Shown here piece after piece: positions 52,863-62,576 of a stretch of 64,000 nt of DNA. Below the pieces are notes generated by a model that searched no databases, was not told the DNA's origin, and was given only the letters and a program-made list of their open reading frames with translations. Made by a program: the position numbers and the translations under genes. The stretch covers positions 62,001 through 126,000 of the forward strand of contig LAPX01000004.1 in assembly GCA_001858525.1 (NCBI GenBank), given 5' to 3'. The stretch comes from Vampirovibrio chlorellavorus. GTDB taxonomy: Bacteria > Cyanobacteriota > Vampirovibrionia > Vampirovibrionales > Vampirovibrionaceae. Every line of letters begins with the position of its first letter. Positions within the stretch are counted from its first letter, which is position 1.

Positions 52863-54038
52863 TTAGCCACCTACATATTCATGTAAATCTTGAAAGAAAT
52901 TTTTGATTCCAGCCCGACTCGGCAAACTGTTATAAAAGCGACTCAACAACCTAGGGGCCTGACGGTTAGCCTGAGCCTGCTGAAACAACTGATTGGCCCG
53001 GGCCACGTCTTGAAGCAACTTTGCCTTGATTGTTTTATCAAGACGCGTCTGCTGCTCGCGGTATGCATTTACTACATTTTGCTTTTCCTGAGCTAAATTG
53101 AGTTCAGCAGCCCCACGGCTGGGAGAGCGCTGGGCTAACTGAGTGAGCTGGTCAAACTCCCGGTTCAGATACTTAAACTGTTTTTGACGCTGAACAAGGG
53201 TTCTGGTTTTGTCCTTTGCCTTTTTGAAAGACTCACCGATTTTTTGTAAACGCAGTGTATCTTCATCAATGCTGCGAGAGGGATTATTAATTAAACCCTT
53301 TACTTGCTGCTGCGTTTTAACCCAGGTTTTTTTCAAACTCTGCACCGTGGTTTGTACATGAACCCGTCCAACCTCTTGTGCCTCTTGCTTAATTTGGCGC
53401 GCCGACCATAAACCGTGGGGATTAACGGCATTTTCAAAAACCAAATTGGCATGCTCCAAAGCCTCATTCACAAACTGAGGTATTTGAGCACCTCTGGGCT
53501 TTTTAAGAACTTGCTGAAGAGAACCCGTCACAGCACCTTCTTCATTGAAAGTCGGTACTGAAATTTTAGCCACTTTACGTCCCGTCAGGAATGAGCGCTG
53601 AAATTTAACACTGGCATTTTCTGGTAAATTGTTAACCAGCTGTCCGCTCTGGGTCAACGCAGATCGATATGCCTGATAATTTTTACTGTGGGCCATACCC
53701 CGTCTAATCTCATTTGCATTGAATCCTTTGGCCTGCTCCACGGCGTTCGTCAAATAATCACTGACGGAGACACCCCTTCTTGCATCACGAGGCTGCAATG
53801 CGAGTTTTTGCACTTTTCCCGCAGCGTCCTGATAAGCCAGCTGGATATAATCCTGGGCAGTGCCTCCAGGGAAGCCATTTTTGGCTTTCAACTTTAACTC
53901 AGCTTCCAGGCCGTTAAGTACACCCGAACGTTTTAACTGGCGGACTGCTTGCGAATATTCCTGATATAAAGCAGTACTAATTTGTTTGCGCACTGAACCA
54001 CTCAGGGCAACTTGACCAAATAAACGAGAGATAACCAT
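52863..54038 (-). CDS. Unknown 391-aa helical, Lys/Gln-rich protein
   Basis: I do not recognise this protein. It is 391 aa, basic, and almost entirely predicted helical, with heptad-like stretches at about 20-80 and 225-345 (for example LVQRQKQFKYLNREFDQLTQLAQR). There is no signal peptide, membrane segment or cysteine. It is more AT-rich and uses more AAA/TTT-type codons than its neighbours, which may point to recent acquisition or to fast evolution. It stands alone, with a terminator behind it and a 303-bp gap in front. AAGGAG sits upstream of the ATG. Confidence 0.6.
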   Translation of the reverse strand: MVISRLFGQVALSGSVRKQISTALYQEYSQAVRQLKRSGVLNGLEAELKLKAKNGFPGGTAQDYIQLAYQDAAGKVQKLALQPRDARRGVSVSDYLTNAVEQAKGFNANEIRRGMAHSKNYQAYRSALTQSGQLVNNLPENASVKFQRSFLTGRKVAKISVPTFNEEGAVTGSLQQVLKKPRGAQIPQFVNEALEHANLVFENAVNPHGLWSARQIKQEAQEVGRVHVQTTVQSLKKTWVKTQQQVKGLINNPSRSIDEDTLRLQKIGESFKKAKDKTRTLVQRQKQFKYLNREFDQLTQLAQRSPSRGAAELNLAQEKQNVVNAYREQQTRLDKTIKAKLLQDVARANQLFQQAQANRQAPRLLSRFYNSLPSRAGIKNFFQDLHEYVGG

Positions 54039-54341
54039 TGGTTAGGAACTCCTTACAAGCTGGATTAACGCCTTAAATTCTCAGAAAAAAGCTCAAACAC
54101 TGAATCAAAGGCAATGGGGAACATAAAAACTCTTGGCTTTGTTCTTAAGAACGGTAAATTCAAAAAATTGTTATCCTCTTTGCCCAATGTGTAGTTTCAT
54201 TAAGGCTTATAACCTTTGCGAAATGCGATTGATGCAAGAATGCACACCCTCAAATATGAACGAGTGACAACTACCACATCTCCCGTCTTTGACCTATCAT
54301 GTTGGCGCAAAGCCCAATTAACCCAGTAGGTTCAAGAGCCC
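54039..54341. other. 303-bp divergent gap between the unknown 391-aa gene and purD
   Basis: The gap is AT-rich around 54060-54200. It must contain promoters for both flanking genes, but I see no convincing -35/-10 pair, hairpin or riboswitch. In particular I do not see a purine riboswitch core. Confidence 0.4.
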
Positions 54342-55616
54342 ATGAAAATTCTCCTCATCGGCAACGGCGGCCGAGAACACGCCATCGCCTGGACCCTGTC
54401 CCAAAGCAAGCACCAACCGCAACTGTATTTTGCCCAGGGCAACCCCGGCATGCAGGAATTGGGCCAACGCCTGGACATTGAACCCACCGATATTCAGGGC
54501 CTGCTGATTTTTGCTGAGCGGGAAGCCATCGATCTCACCATTGTGGGCCCGGAATTGCCGCTTTCCTTGGGTATTGTGGATCGCTTTCAGGAAAAAGGGC
54601 TGGCCATTTTTGGCCCCACCCAGGCCGGTGCCCAACTGGAATCCAGCAAAGCCTTTGCCAAAGCCCTGATGGCCAAGGCTGGCATCCCCACCGCCGGGTA
54701 TCGCTTTTGCCAGACTCAAGCAGAGGCACTGCAAGCCTTGCAGGACTTTACCGCGCCTTACGTGATTAAAGAAGACGGTTTGGCGGCCGGTAAAGGGGTG
54801 ACCATCGCCCAAACCATGGCTGAAGCTGAGCAGGCCATTGCCAACGCTTTCCAGAAACAAATGCCGGTGGTCATCGAGGAGTTCATGCAGGGCCAGGAGC
54901 TCTCTATACTGGCCTTTTGCGACGGACAAACCATTTTGCCCTGTGTAGCCGCCCAGGATTACAAAAAAGTGGGCGAAAACAACACCGGCCCCAACACCGG
55001 GGGCATGGGCGCTTACGCCCCGGTACCGCTGGCCACCCCTGAGCTGATCGCCACGGTTCAGCAAACCGTGTTAGAACCGGCTCTAAAAGCCCTGCAGGCG
55101 GAAGGCATCAATTATCAGGGCATTTTGTACGCCGGACTCATGATCACCCCTAACTGGGAAGCAAAGGTCGTAGAATTCAACGCCCGCTTTGGTGATCCGG
55201 AAACCCAAGTAGTGCTTCCCCTGCTGGAAGATGACCTGGTGGATCTGATGCTGGCTACCGTGCAAGGCGAACTCCACCGCTACGCGGCCACCGGTATTCG
55301 CTTTAAGCCCAATCAGTACGCCATGACCGTGGTTCTCACCGCAGAGGGCTACCCCGGCCACTACCCCACCGGCACCCCTATTTTCTTTCCCCAGTACCTG
55401 AGCAACGATGTGCATATCTTCCACGCCGGTACCAAGGTCCTGCCAGATCAAAGCAAGGTCACCGCAGGGGGGCGGGTGCTGAACGTGACCGGAGTCGCTG
55501 AAAATTTAACAGAAGCCCGCCGCAAAACCTACGAAATTGCCGGACAAATCCGTTTTGACGGCAAGTACTACCGCCGAGACATTGCCGCAGAACCCGCCAT
55601 GGCCCTAAGCCGGTAA
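54342..55616 (+). CDS. purD: Phosphoribosylamine-glycine ligase
   Basis: Second step of purine synthesis, making GAR from phosphoribosylamine and glycine with ATP. It is 424 aa. The ATP-grasp domains are clear: ILLIGNGGREHAIAWTL at the start, VIKEDGLAAGKGVTIAQT, QDYKKVGENNTGPNTGGMGAYAPVP and VVEFNARFGDPETQVVLPLL. No other pur gene is present. Its last 12 bp overlap the convergent amidase gene. Confidence 0.97.
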   Translation: MKILLIGNGGREHAIAWTLSQSKHQPQLYFAQGNPGMQELGQRLDIEPTDIQGLLIFAEREAIDLTIVGPELPLSLGIVDRFQEKGLAIFGPTQAGAQLESSKAFAKALMAKAGIPTAGYRFCQTQAEALQALQDFTAPYVIKEDGLAAGKGVTIAQTMAEAEQAIANAFQKQMPVVIEEFMQGQELSILAFCDGQTILPCVAAQDYKKVGENNTGPNTGGMGAYAPVPLATPELIATVQQTVLEPALKALQAEGINYQGILYAGLMITPNWEAKVVEFNARFGDPETQVVLPLLEDDLVDLMLATVQGELHRYAATGIRFKPNQYAMTVVLTAEGYPGHYPTGTPIFFPQYLSNDVHIFHAGTKVLPDQSKVTAGGRVLNVTGVAENLTEARRKTYEIAGQIRFDGKYYRRDIAAEPAMALSR

Positions 55617-57419
55617 ACAGTACGCTCTCAGCGCCGAGACCAGCCGAGCCACCACCTGCTTCTGAAAGGCCGGGTCGATTAAGCGTTCAAATTCGGTGGG
55701 GTTGGTAAAAAAGCCCACTTCAATTAGCACGGCCAAAGCCTGATGAATGCGGGGCATATACAGGCTGTCATCAAACAATCCGTAATTGGGGATAGACCGA
55801 TAACCGGTCACCGGCTGGGTCAAGCCCTGTAGCAGTTTTTCCGCCAAGGGCTTGGAAAAGGCATGGTAGTAAAAGCAGCAGGCCCCTTCTGCTTTCAACG
55901 GATCACGTCCATCGGGCAGGGCATTATGATGCACACTCAACACCATATGCGGCTGCGTTTGGCTCACCTGATCGCCACGGCCTTGCAAAGAGAGCGCTTG
56001 ATCGCTATTGCGGGTGAGTGAGACCTGAAAGCCCTCTTTCAGCAAAGCGTCCCGCAACAAGCGGCTCACGGTCAGGTTCAACTGTTTCTCCGGCAGGCCA
56101 TTGAGCCCGGTAGAGCCCCATTCCGCCCCGCCATGGCCGGGGTCAATCAGAATTTTCACGTCCGCAATGCGATTGGGAAGCGTGCGCACCTGAATGTGCC
56201 ATTCCCCATCCTGCCAAGCGTAATCGTACCCTGCCAGGGGGCGCTTCAGGTCAATCCACAACTCCAACACGGTGTCGGCCACCGAACGCCAGTGAATCTG
56301 GCGCACCACCGCATCATCGGGCGGATACTGGATAAAATCGCACGGCCCGCACACCCCATACAGCCTTACTTGCAAGCGATCCATACGCTCAGAAGGGATG
56401 CTTTCCAGTTGAATGGGACAGGCCTGAGCCGGATGGTTCTGGAACCGCAAGCGCACCCGAGAATCAGTGGGACCCAAAGCCTCAGATTGAATACTGGCCA
56501 AGGCCATCGGAGTCGGCTTAGTCACTGTGGGCAGAAAGGTCAAGGACTCCAATGGCACATAACAGTGCTCTTCCCAGCTCAAGGCCACCCGAGCCCACTC
56601 CGTTTGCAAGCCATCCACCCATACTGCGGTGTTGGTTCGCTGCGGGGTCAGGCGATCGCCGTTGGGCGGGGCCTTGCGGGTGACGACCCGATCCGTTTTC
56701 AAGACAGCAGCTTTAGCAGCAGTCAACACCGTCAGGCGGCCCGGTACTGTTTTTTGCAGAGTCTGTTGTCCAGCGTGGACCTTAAGGACAATAGTCGCCT
56801 GCTGTGGAAGCACATCAGGACGGGCCTTTAGCAGGTCTGCCACCGGCACCTGCGCCTGATAATAGCCACGGGTGGGAATGCGCGGGGCGGTCCAGTGCTT
56901 TTGAGAAAAAATGACTTCTCGGGTATCTAAATACGCCTGCTCACCGGAATCAGATAAATAGGGCAGCACGGGGATGGGGGTATCCACCCAGCCGGGGATG
57001 GTAAAACTCACTTGGGCACCTTCGCTGGCCAGGCAAGCCACGGTGAGGGTGTCCGTGGGCATCAGCCAAAGATCATTCGCCGGTTGCAGGGTCTCCTCAT
57101 TCACGGCCAAAGGCGACTTGGGCAAGACTGGCAGCGATGGCTCCCCCCTTAAGGCAAAGATGGCCTGAGCCACGGGCGGGGTGGCGGTATTGGTGCGCAC
57201 TTCCAGCTGAATGGGATTCATACCAGCGTGAATGGGGATTTTCCAGGCGAAAAATCCCTTGGGCGACAGTGGCACCGGCTGGCCGTTAAAGTACAGTTTT
57301 GCCCCAGCAGGCGCTTGACGCACCGACCCCATCAGGAAGGTGCTGTCCTCGTAAACCACATGCTCCGGGTGGGGGTAGACCACCTGAATCTGGGTTGCGT
57401 TGCCGGGTCTGGAGGTCAC
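55605..57419 (-). CDS. N-acetylmuramoyl-L-alanine amidase (Amidase_3) with long N-terminal region
   Basis: A 604-aa protein. The last 180 residues are a zinc amidase domain: ILIDPGHGGAEWGSTG (first His), LPEKQLNL (Glu), LSVHHNAL (second His) and VLIEVGFFTNPTEF (catalytic Glu). The rest (about 1-400) is beta-rich with an AMIN-like region (around 340-400, QLEVRT- and YDYAWQDGEWHIQV-like text) that would target the enzyme to the wall. The frame has no obvious signal peptide, so the true start may be different or another export route is used. The start overlaps the pyrF stop by 4 bp, implying coupling. Confidence 0.88.
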   Translation of the reverse strand: MTSRPGNATQIQVVYPHPEHVVYEDSTFLMGSVRQAPAGAKLYFNGQPVPLSPKGFFAWKIPIHAGMNPIQLEVRTNTATPPVAQAIFALRGEPSLPVLPKSPLAVNEETLQPANDLWLMPTDTLTVACLASEGAQVSFTIPGWVDTPIPVLPYLSDSGEQAYLDTREVIFSQKHWTAPRIPTRGYYQAQVPVADLLKARPDVLPQQATIVLKVHAGQQTLQKTVPGRLTVLTAAKAAVLKTDRVVTRKAPPNGDRLTPQRTNTAVWVDGLQTEWARVALSWEEHCYVPLESLTFLPTVTKPTPMALASIQSEALGPTDSRVRLRFQNHPAQACPIQLESIPSERMDRLQVRLYGVCGPCDFIQYPPDDAVVRQIHWRSVADTVLELWIDLKRPLAGYDYAWQDGEWHIQVRTLPNRIADVKILIDPGHGGAEWGSTGLNGLPEKQLNLTVSRLLRDALLKEGFQVSLTRNSDQALSLQGRGDQVSQTQPHMVLSVHHNALPDGRDPLKAEGACCFYYHAFSKPLAEKLLQGLTQPVTGYRSIPNYGLFDDSLYMPRIHQALAVLIEVGFFTNPTEFERLIDPAFQKQVVARLVSALRAYCLPA

Positions 57420-58204
57420 ACCAAGGCCCCGCGCATTTCATCCAGAATGGACTGGGTAGCGGCCACCGGATCGCTGGCCCCGGTAATGGGACGGCCAATG
57501 ACCAGATAATCTGAACCGTTTTGAAGGGCCTGAGCCGGGGTAATCACCCGGGCCTGATCTTGCTCGCCCGCACCGGCCGGACGAATCCCAGGTGTCACCA
57601 GCAAAAAGTCGGGGCCGCAAGCCGCCCGAATCAAGGGTGCCTCTTGGGCGGAACAGACCACCCCATCCAGACCGGCCTTTTTGGCCTGCATGGCCAGATG
57701 CTGAACGTACTCGCCCACGGACACCCCTTCCACAAAAAGAAATTCATTCAAGGCCTGCTCGGATAAGCTGGTCAAGAGGGTTACACCAATCAGCTTGGGG
57801 GGCGTTTGTCCCAAGCGGCTGGCCGCCTGCTGAGCGGAAACCACCGCAGCCCGCATCATCTCCGGGCCACCCTGGGTGTGCAGGTTTAAAAAGTCCACCC
57901 CCTGGATCACCAGAGAATCCACCGCCCCGGCCACTGTATTGGGAATGTCGTGCAGTTTGAGATCCACAAACACCGTTTTGCCAAACTGCCGCAGTTGATG
58001 CACCACGGCCATCCCTTCGGCGTAAAACAGTTGCAGGCCAATTTTGTAACTGACGCCCAGAGGGGCCAATCGCTCGGCCAAGGCTAAAGCAGTGGCCGCA
58101 TCCGGATAATCGAGGGCCACAAACAACCGTTCTTCCACGGATAAAGCAGCCTTTGCCCCTTCTGACCCTGTTTTTGACAAGCTGGAAACTGGCAAACTGG
58201 ACAT
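57416..58204 (-). CDS. pyrF: Orotidine 5'-phosphate decarboxylase
   Basis: Last step of UMP synthesis. It is 262 aa from the ATG at 58204, which has GGAGG 9 bp upstream; an ATG 11 codons earlier is less likely. The catalytic network is in VFVDLKLHDIPNTV (D-x-K-x-x-D). LLVTPGIRPAG and YLVIGRPITGASDPVAA are the phosphate-binding segments. The N-terminus before VEERLFVALDYPDA (about 1-22) is an extra tail rich in Ser. It precedes and overlaps the amidase gene. Confidence 0.95.
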   Translation of the reverse strand: MSSLPVSSLSKTGSEGAKAALSVEERLFVALDYPDAATALALAERLAPLGVSYKIGLQLFYAEGMAVVHQLRQFGKTVFVDLKLHDIPNTVAGAVDSLVIQGVDFLNLHTQGGPEMMRAAVVSAQQAASRLGQTPPKLIGVTLLTSLSEQALNEFLFVEGVSVGEYVQHLAMQAKKAGLDGVVCSAQEAPLIRAACGPDFLLVTPGIRPAGAGEQDQARVITPAQALQNGSDYLVIGRPITGASDPVAATQSILDEMRGALV

Positions 58205-58515
58205 GAATAAAACCCTCCGATTGAACGCCTGCAACAACCCACCCCAGCCATTCGCCCATCAAAAACACCAAACAGTTGCCGGGCCATCGCTGTAGTATAG
58301 ATAGTTCTGTTTTATTTTACCCCGTCCAACTTTGCAGGGATATTCCGCACTGATTGCCAACCAGATTGCCCACCAGAATCAGACGCAACAAAATCGGCGC
58401 AGCGGGTTTTCTCCCATAGTTCGGTATTATTTAATGCCGTATTTAATCCCGTATTGATTAATCCCATGGTCTTGGCCTACTTTTACGTCTTCAAACTTGA
58501 ACGCGGCTTGTCATT
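58205..58515. other. 311-bp gap upstream of duplicated membrane protein gene
   Basis: Contains the pyrF ribosome site and a divergent promoter region. From 58422 to 58464 three related 13-15 bp units follow each other: CGGTATTATTTAATG, CCGTATTTAATCC, and CGTATTGATTAATCCC. They end about 50 bp before the plus-strand start. They may bind a regulator. Nothing else is visible. Confidence 0.4.
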
Positions 58516-59253
58516 ATGAGTATTGCAACGCACAACCCAGCCCGCCCCCCGCGCGTTTTCTCGCCCGCACAAACGCGCCCATCATCCCGGACAGCTGAAC
58601 CCGCCCGGCCCCAACAGCCCTTCGATGCCGTTCACTTCGCCGGAAATCCACCAAAAAGAAAATCTGATACTACTAACCAAGTCGAAGCGGGCTTTTTCAG
58701 CGGAGAGCGCTTCACCGGGGCCTGGCGCTCCCTGAAACAGGATTTAACCAGCAAGAACTGGTGGCTAAAAAACGGCGGAATAGCCGCTGCGGTCACACTG
58801 GCCACCTGCTGGCTGCCGGGCTCTCAACTGTTTACCATTCCCTTGTGGCTGGGCATTGATGCCATGTTCTCCGCCATGCGCGGACACCAAAACTATCAGA
58901 ACTTTCTGGACAAGCCTGCTGCCAACGTCCCCAAAAAACCTGCCACCCACACACCAGAACAAAAACAGTGGAGCGGCAAAGACAAGCGCAGCGCCGCCTG
59001 GAAGGGACTCAAACAAGGGGTCATATCAGGATTTCGCGATAACTTTAAGCTCAAGGCACTGGTCAGCGGGGCCATCTGTCTGGCCACTTGCTGGCTGCCT
59101 GGCTCTCAACTGATTCTCATTCCCAGCCTGTTTTGCAGCTTCGCAGCCTGGGAGGGTGTCACTAAAGCAATCGAAGGCTACCAGAATCCGGGAAAGGATC
59201 TCAACGCCTCCGAGACACCCTCACAACAAGCCGGGAAAACACAGGCAAAGTAG
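58516..59253 (+). CDS. Hypothetical protein with internal duplication, hydrophobic repeats
   Basis: A 245-aa protein with a disordered, Pro/Arg-rich N-terminus (1-55) and two copies of a 65-residue unit, at about 69-131 and 161-226. Each unit reads AW(R/K)xLKQ..., then a hydrophobic segment containing the exact LATCWLPGSQL (95-105 and 189-199), then an amphipathic end with GxxNYQNF or GYQNPGK. Each hydrophobic part could form a membrane hairpin. PFDAVHFAG at 35-43 resembles short VxFxG motifs that I have seen near the N-termini of Melainabacterial proteins. Its function is unknown. Its 3' end overlaps the convergent NUDIX gene by 33 bp. Confidence 0.6.
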   Translation: MSIATHNPARPPRVFSPAQTRPSSRTAEPARPQQPFDAVHFAGNPPKRKSDTTNQVEAGFFSGERFTGAWRSLKQDLTSKNWWLKNGGIAAAVTLATCWLPGSQLFTIPLWLGIDAMFSAMRGHQNYQNFLDKPAANVPKKPATHTPEQKQWSGKDKRSAAWKGLKQGVISGFRDNFKLKALVSGAICLATCWLPGSQLILIPSLFCSFAAWEGVTKAIEGYQNPGKDLNASETPSQQAGKTQAK

Positions 59254-59826
59254 AGAGACCGTCTTGGCGTCCACAATTTCCCGGGTGCGTATTTTTTGAA
59301 TGGCCTCTTGCGGGGTCAGCAAAATCACGTCCAGCCACTCATGCTCGCTGGGCTGATGGGCTTTGTGACCGTTGTACAAACCGGTGGCTTTATACAGCCA
59401 CAGTTTTTCATCGCAAAAGCCGGGGGCGGTATACAAATAGGTCAGCTCTTCCCACTGGTGGGCCTGATAACCCGTCTCTTCCCATAGTTCCCGCTTGATG
59501 GCCTCCGCCGGATCTTCTGGCACCCCATCGTGCCAATCCAGCTTACCCGCAGGCAATTCCAGTAACGTCCGGCCCAAGGGGTAGCGCCATTGTTCTACAA
59601 ACACCAGACGGCCATCGTCCAGAATGGGGCAAACCACCACCCCACCGGGATGCTCCACCACTTCCCGCTCCACGGTGGCCCCACTGGGATGCAAAGCCTG
59701 ATCAATCCGCAACTTGGCCACCCGGCCGGTGTGAATGACCTGGGAGCTCAGGGTTTTCTCCTCAAAGTGAGAACCGCCTTGGGTAGATTCAGGACTGTCG
59801 ATAGATTCAGAAAGGCTCATGGGCAA
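59221..59826 (-). CDS. NUDIX hydrolase, ADP-ribose pyrophosphatase type
   Basis: Cleaves ADP-ribose or related nucleoside diphosphate derivatives. It is 201 aa. The Nudix box is GVPEDPAEAIKRELWEETGYQ, with the leading PAGKLD, and WRYPLGRTLLELPAGK is the ADP-ribose pyrophosphatase pattern. The N-terminus (1-25) is a Ser/Glu-rich tail. It overlaps the M20 peptidase gene by 20 bp at its start and is translated from the same mRNA. Confidence 0.93.
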   Translation of the reverse strand: MPMSLSESIDSPESTQGGSHFEEKTLSSQVIHTGRVAKLRIDQALHPSGATVEREVVEHPGGVVVCPILDDGRLVFVEQWRYPLGRTLLELPAGKLDWHDGVPEDPAEAIKRELWEETGYQAHQWEELTYLYTAPGFCDEKLWLYKATGLYNGHKAHQPSEHEWLDVILLTPQEAIQKIRTREIVDAKTVSLLCLCFPGLL

Positions 59827-60940
59827 AGGTTTCCAATATGTTTTGTAAAAACTGGCAACACAGGGTCATTTCACTCAGACGCACCCGCTCCTTCAGGGAG
59901 TGCGGCTCCATATACCCGGCACTGAGTACCACGCCGGGCAGGCCGCGCTTCACAAACACGTTGTTATCGCTGCCCCCGTTGGTACGGATAAATTGGGGTT
60001 CCAGACCGGTTTTGCGGGCGGCGCTTAAAAGGTTTTGCACCCCGGGATGCTGCTCATCCAGGTGATACCCTTCAAACTGGGTGAAGTGGGTAAACGCATA
60101 GCTGGTGCCGGGCATGATTGCGGAAACCTCGGCCAGTGTTTGCTCAATGTGGGCCAACTCCGCTTGCAAGGTCTGAGGATTGTGGCCCCGCAGCTCCCCT
60201 CTAATGGTCGCTAAATCCGGCACAATGTTGGTGGCCTTTCCACCGGTCAAAAAACCAATGTTGCAGGTGGTTTGCTCATCCACTCGGCCCAGATGCAAGC
60301 CTTCAATAACTTGACTGGCAAATACAATGGCATTCACCCCTTGCTCTGGCATAATGCCTGCATGCACGCTTTTGCCCCGGCAAGTAATCTCAAACTCAAT
60401 GTAGGTCGGGGCTTGGTTGATAATGACCCCCTGCCGCCCGGTGTGATCCAGGGTAATGGCAAACTGAGCCTGCAGGCTCTCATCAGACAACTCCTTGGCC
60501 CCACCCAACGAAGTCTCCTCACGGGTGGTGAAGATCAGGCGCAGCCGGGGCATGGGCAACTGGTGTTGCAGGCATAAAAACACCGTTTCCAGGATGGGAG
60601 CTAATCCGGCTTTGTCATCGGCCCCCAACACGGTGGTGTTATCGGAAGTAATAATACGATCGCCGTCCACGTCCTGCACGATGGGCTGAATGTTATGGCA
60701 CGGCGGCACCACGTCCATGTGACCAGAAAAGACCAAAATGGCATCGTGGGCACAATGCTGGGCGGGCAAATCCACAATGAGATTTCCCCCGGCATCGATG
60801 ACACCGCTCAAGCCCTCAGCAGTCAAGCGTTCCATGAGATAAGCCCGAAAAGCGGCTTCGTCCCCACTGGGGCTATCAATGCGCACCATCTCCAAAAAGG
60901 TTTGAAGCAGCCGCTCACCATCAACTCGCACAGTACTCAT
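59807..60940 (-). CDS. M20 family metallopeptidase, PepT-like
   Basis: A cytosolic zinc peptidase of the M20 family, about 377 aa. The metal site is visible: VFSGHMDVVPP (His and Asp), VLGADDKAGLAPILE (bridging Asp), FTTREETSLGGAKEL (catalytic Glu-Glu), and a late PHSLKERV histidine. The closest type is tripeptidase T/PepV-like. I chose the ATG at 60940; the TTG 39 bp upstream has no ribosome site. It is upstream of the NUDIX gene and overlaps it. Confidence 0.92.
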   Translation of the reverse strand: MSTVRVDGERLLQTFLEMVRIDSPSGDEAAFRAYLMERLTAEGLSGVIDAGGNLIVDLPAQHCAHDAILVFSGHMDVVPPCHNIQPIVQDVDGDRIITSDNTTVLGADDKAGLAPILETVFLCLQHQLPMPRLRLIFTTREETSLGGAKELSDESLQAQFAITLDHTGRQGVIINQAPTYIEFEITCRGKSVHAGIMPEQGVNAIVFASQVIEGLHLGRVDEQTTCNIGFLTGGKATNIVPDLATIRGELRGHNPQTLQAELAHIEQTLAEVSAIMPGTSYAFTHFTQFEGYHLDEQHPGVQNLLSAARKTGLEPQFIRTNGGSDNNVFVKRGLPGVVLSAGYMEPHSLKERVRLSEMTLCCQFLQNILETFAHEPF

Positions 60941-61070
60941 GGTATGAATCTTAGCAAAAATCGCCCTACTTGTCCCCAATTTAAGCAGAGAGCGGCTTTT
61001 GTGGTTCCCCCGGCGGTTGTGTTAGCATACCAACATCGAGGCTTTTTAGTTTTTTTCAAGGAGACACCGT

Positions 61071-62012
61071 ATGCTTCATAAAATCTCCGTTATTGGGGCC
61101 GGTAACGTTGGCGCCACGCTGGTTCAACGTTTGGCTGAAGCCGAATTATCCAAACACGTGGCTGTGGTGGATATTCTGGAAGGCATTCCCCAAGGCAAAG
61201 CGTTGGACATTCTGGAATCTTCCCCCGTTTATGGCTACGACACCCGCGTGGTGGGCAGCAACACCTATGATGTGATCGCCGATTCCGATATCGTGGTAGT
61301 CACCGCCGGTATCGCTCGCAAACCCGGCATGAGCCGTGATGATTTGCTGACCACCAACGCCAAAATCGTCACCGATGTGTGCAACAACATCAAAAAATTC
61401 GCCCCCAATGCTTTGGTCATTGTGGTTTCCAACCCCTTAGATGTGATGTGCCACGTGGCCCTCAAAGCCTGCGGATTCCCCTCCAACCGGGTCTTCGGTA
61501 TGGCGGGCGTTCTGGATTCTGCCCGCTACAAAACCTTTATCGCCGAAGCGCTGGATGTGTCCGTGGAAGATGTGCAAGGTTTTGTACTCGGTGGTCACGG
61601 AGATACCATGGTGCCCCTACCTCGCTACACCACCGTGGCTGGCATTCCGTTGTCGGATTTCCTGGACGCCGCTGCCATCGATAAAATCGTGGATCGAGCC
61701 CGCAACGGTGGCGCCGAAATCGTGGGCTACCTGAAAACCGGCTCCGCTTTCTACGCCCCCAGCGCCTCGGTGTTGGAAATGATTGAATCCATCGCCAAGG
61801 ACAAAAAGAAAATTCTGCCTTGCGCCGTGTATTTAACCGGCCAATACGGCATTAAAGACCTGTACGTGGGTGTACCGGTCAAATTGGGCAAAAACGGCAT
61901 TGAGCAAGTGGTCGAGCTGAAACTCAGCGACGCTGAACTGCAAGAGCTACGCAAGTCCGCCAACGCCGTGCAAGAGCTGGTAGACTCCTTGAAAGCCCTG
62001 GTTCCCGCCTAG
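61071..62012 (+). CDS. mdh: Malate dehydrogenase
   Basis: Interconverts malate and oxaloacetate with NAD(H), 313 aa. The NAD motif is [15 protein letters not shown], the substrate loop is [12 protein letters not shown] (Arg, then Met at the position that favours malate over pyruvate), and the active site is [13 protein letters not shown] with the catalytic His. It resembles the LDH-like MDH of Chloroflexi, Bacillota and cyanobacteria-related groups. AAGGAG precedes the ATG and a perfect terminator follows. Confidence 0.96.
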   Translation: MLHKISVIGAGNVGATLVQRLAEAELSKHVAVVDILEGIPQGKALDILESSPVYGYDTRVVGSNTYDVIADSDIVVVTAGIARKPGMSRDDLLTTNAKIVTDVCNNIKKFAPNALVIVVSNPLDVMCHVALKACGFPSNRVFGMAGVLDSARYKTFIAEALDVSVEDVQGFVLGGHGDTMVPLPRYTTVAGIPLSDFLDAAAIDKIVDRARNGGAEIVGYLKTGSAFYAPSASVLEMIESIAKDKKKILPCAVYLTGQYGIKDLYVGVPVKLGKNGIEQVVELKLSDAELQELRKSANAVQELVDSLKALVPA

Positions 62013-62034
62013 CTTTTTAAACTCTCATTAAACG

Positions 62035-62069
62035 AATAAGCCCCGTGTCCAATGGCCGGGGCTTATTTG
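62035..62069 (+). terminator. Terminator after mdh
   Basis: AATAAGCCCCG at 62035-62045 pairs with CGGGGCTTATT at 62057-62067, an 11-bp perfect stem with an 11-base loop. T-rich sequence follows. Confidence 0.88.
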
Positions 62070-62094
62070 ATGAAAGCAGCTCAATTGGGTGGTA

Positions 62095-62262
62095 CTAAGT
62101 GCCCACGTTAGTCTTGGATGCCAGCTTTTCACGCAAGGTATTCACCAAGGCGTTGATGGTTTCCAGGTTACGATAGCCCACACCCGGGTTTTCCGGACGG
62201 ACACTCAATTTTTCCAATCGATCTATAATTTGCAAAATATCGTCGTTTTCAGTCCGTTTCAT
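62095..62262 (-). CDS. Small hypothetical protein, 55 aa
   Basis: A short helical protein (MKRTENDDILQIIDRLEKLSV..., ETINALVNTLREKLASK at the end) without cysteines or membrane segments. I do not recognise it. The ATG at 62262 has AAGGAAAA upstream. A further ATG 13 codons earlier has none. The gap 62263-62576 beyond it holds nothing that I can name. Confidence 0.5.
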   Translation of the reverse strand: MKRTENDDILQIIDRLEKLSVRPENPGVGYRNLETINALVNTLREKLASKTNVGT

Positions 62263-62576
62263 GGAGACAGTTTTCCTTTCAAGGATGGACAGATAGCTCA
62301 TAGATCAATGACTCCTGAATGTAATTCCCTAACTCACGTTTTTTAAAACTTTCCGGTTCACACTCTATTAAAGACAATCCATCCAAAAAGTTGCGGTTCC
62401 TCAAACAGTGCAGCTTTACATTTGAAAACTCACCTTCTCATCATAACCGAGAACGGCCCGCTTGTGGGGAGCCTCCCTGAAAAATGAAAGGCGAGTTTAT
62501 TCAAATTCGGTGAGGCTGGCCTCAGCTTCAATGTTCAACGGGGCCTGAATTTCAGCCCAGTATAAAATTCCAAGGC

